Program-made: the position numbers and the translations under genes
Source of the DNA: Sphagnum compactum
Lineage: Eukaryota; Bryophyta; Sphagnopsida; Sphagnales
DNA length: 64,000 nt
Reading direction: 5' to 3'
NCBI GenBank assembly: GCA_965153455.1
Contig: OZ234497.1
Location: 13,998,302 to 14,062,301 of the forward strand
The notes under the pieces: generated by a model
The model's input: only the letters and a program-made list of their open reading frames with translations
Database searches by the model: none
Told to the model about the DNA's origin: nothing
Shown here: piece by piece, positions 62,940 to 64,000 of the stretch
Numbering within the stretch: position 1 is the stretch's first letter
Layout: each line of letters begins with the position of its first letter

Positions 62940-63880
62940 TCGTCTTCCATCAAATCATTTGGTGGTTTTAGTGATTCCAATGGTCTCATCAACAACAAAA
63001 TCAGTTTTTCCTCTCTATTCAAATTGGTGTTATAGTAACAACACGGACATTACCACCAAGCAATGTTGGAAGAAACCATTTTCTCCTAGATGATGGTTGG
63101 GACCTTATCATCTCTAAAAAATTGCTAGTCAATGCTAATTGCTATCAACGTGTAACACCACCAAACACTTTGTAGTTAAGATTTTGTTGTTCAACCTTCA
63201 ATCACAAATTCAAGAATTGGGTTTACAAGAAAATCAAATAATGATGTAGCTAATTGATTCTTGGGTAATGCAAAAATCCAAGGAATTTTTAGATTGGATG
63301 AAAGAGCACCACCCAAATATATTGGTTATCTTTGTGCTTACGATCTACACAATGAGTTGTAGCCAACTAATGTGATCCTATAAAGACCTCTTAAGCATGA
63401 ATTTAAGGTCCATTTTAGTAAGAGGATTGTTGAGGTGATTAAATAATAGATTGATTTAAGGTACGATTTTGAGATTGATTTCAAAATGAATAATCTTAAA
63501 CGATGCATATGCCAATGGTTGCACTTTGCATGGGAACAAGTTAAGAACATGCAAAACATGAATGTCAAGGGATAACACAAGCTAAGGATTACAAGAGCCT
63601 TTTCAAGGGAATTTTAATTGGCTAAATGCCATGACCCCAGTATTCATAACCGCCTTTCTAGGCATTGAAGAAAATAGAGAAAAAGATGTCAAGATTGATC
63701 TTGCTAGACCTCTACTTGCCATTGTTGAAGAATGAACATATGTTAGAATGTAAGGCCTCCAATTTTATCAGATGTCTCCGAAGAGACTGTAAGGCCTCCA
63801 AAGCACTCAAGGAAGGCACCAAAAGTTGATATAATTGGATAGAATACAATGACATTGAAGTAGGCATAGCCTTCAATGAC
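62940..63880 (+). pseudogene. Decayed pogo/jerky-like DDE transposase, middle and C-terminal part
   Basis: Across three plus frames the blocks appear in family order: MVSSTTKSVFPL (about 62970-63010), VTTRTLPPSNVGR and DGWDL (63031-63107), LQSQIQELGLQENQ (63196-63240), KSKEFLDWMKEHHPNI (63270-63320), RPLKHEFKVHFSK (from 63386), FEIDFKMNNLK with WLHFAWEQVKNMQNM (63469-63565), ITRAFSREF (63586-63612), FLGIEENREKDVKIDLARPL (63655-63713) and RPPKHSRKAPKVDI (63793-63831). Frameshifts and stops between blocks show it is dead. Family call: DDE_1 endonuclease domain (pogo/Tigger/jerky type), from recalled motifs. It complements the N-terminal relic at 6.1-6.6 kb. Confidence 0.8.
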
Positions 63881-64000
63881 ACATGTACTTGTAATTGCAA
63901 CTTCCATAGATTGAATGCCATTTCATCTTTAAATCATTATGTTGTTGTCAAAGCACTTATGACAACAATGATGCATTTGTTGTTCAATTGATAAAATTGC

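Noticed and set aside
62970-63180. NB-ARC (disease-resistance) gene fragment
   Set aside because: VTTRTLPP and the following DGWDL first looked like an NB-ARC signature, but the downstream blocks and their order fit the pogo/jerky-like DDE transposase much better.
1-64000. CRISPR arrays, operons or bacterial elements
   Set aside because: The sequence is plant nuclear DNA with introns; no spaced identical repeats of CRISPR type were seen.

Overview
The window is nuclear DNA of a land plant. Two plant-specific Dof zinc-finger genes, plant-type GT-AG introns in two housekeeping genes, telo-box motifs (AAACCCTA) at a promoter, and long AT-rich intergenic tracts full of decayed transposons all point this way. 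Four recognisable host genes in 64 kb suggest a fairly large, repeat-rich genome. A non-seed plant (fern, lycophyte or bryophyte) or gymnosperm is a guess, not shown by the sequence.

Layout. 0-2.9 kb: repeats, including a 24-C run and one copy of a dispersed repeat whose inverted partner lies near 58 kb. 2.9-4.3 kb, minus strand: a multi-exon PIG-P gene (GPI-GlcNAc transferase subunit), assembled here from four exons with matching splice phases; exon 1 carries a one-base frame break. 6.1-6.6 kb, minus: a decayed pogo/jerky-like DDE transposase. 10.0-14.2 kb, minus: nucleoporin NUP62, with a large FG-repeat exon and seven short exons for the Nsp1-type coiled coil; the last exon was not found. 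14.8-15.0 kb: a 66-bp minisatellite behind the NUP62 promoter. 15-22.8 kb: AT-rich, gene-free DNA with small repeats. 23-25.25 kb, plus: Dof gene 1 with a GC-richer promoter carrying two G-boxes. 25.3-40.9 kb: gene-free, holding two MITE-like families and shuffled repeat modules. 40.9-42.35 kb, minus: Dof gene 2, converging on Dof 1 and clearly its paralogue. 42.4-43.8 kb: Dof 2 leader and promoter, SSR-rich. 43.8-64 kb: AT-rich intergenic DNA with further MITE copies, a hAT-like relic (52.5 kb), a 54-bp hairpin tandem repeat (54.1 kb), a tandemly duplicated segment (62.3-62.8 kb) and a second decayed pogo-like transposase (62.9-63.9 kb, plus).

The host genes do unrelated jobs: GPI-anchor synthesis, the nuclear pore and transcription. 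They do not form a cluster, apart from the paralogous Dof pair. The strongest observations are two one-base frame breaks next to short homopolymers. One is in PIG-P. The other is at the end of Dof 1, where the conserved C-terminal tail sits intact but out of frame right after the stop. Together they suggest residual assembly indels, or recent mutations. No convincing new biological system was found.
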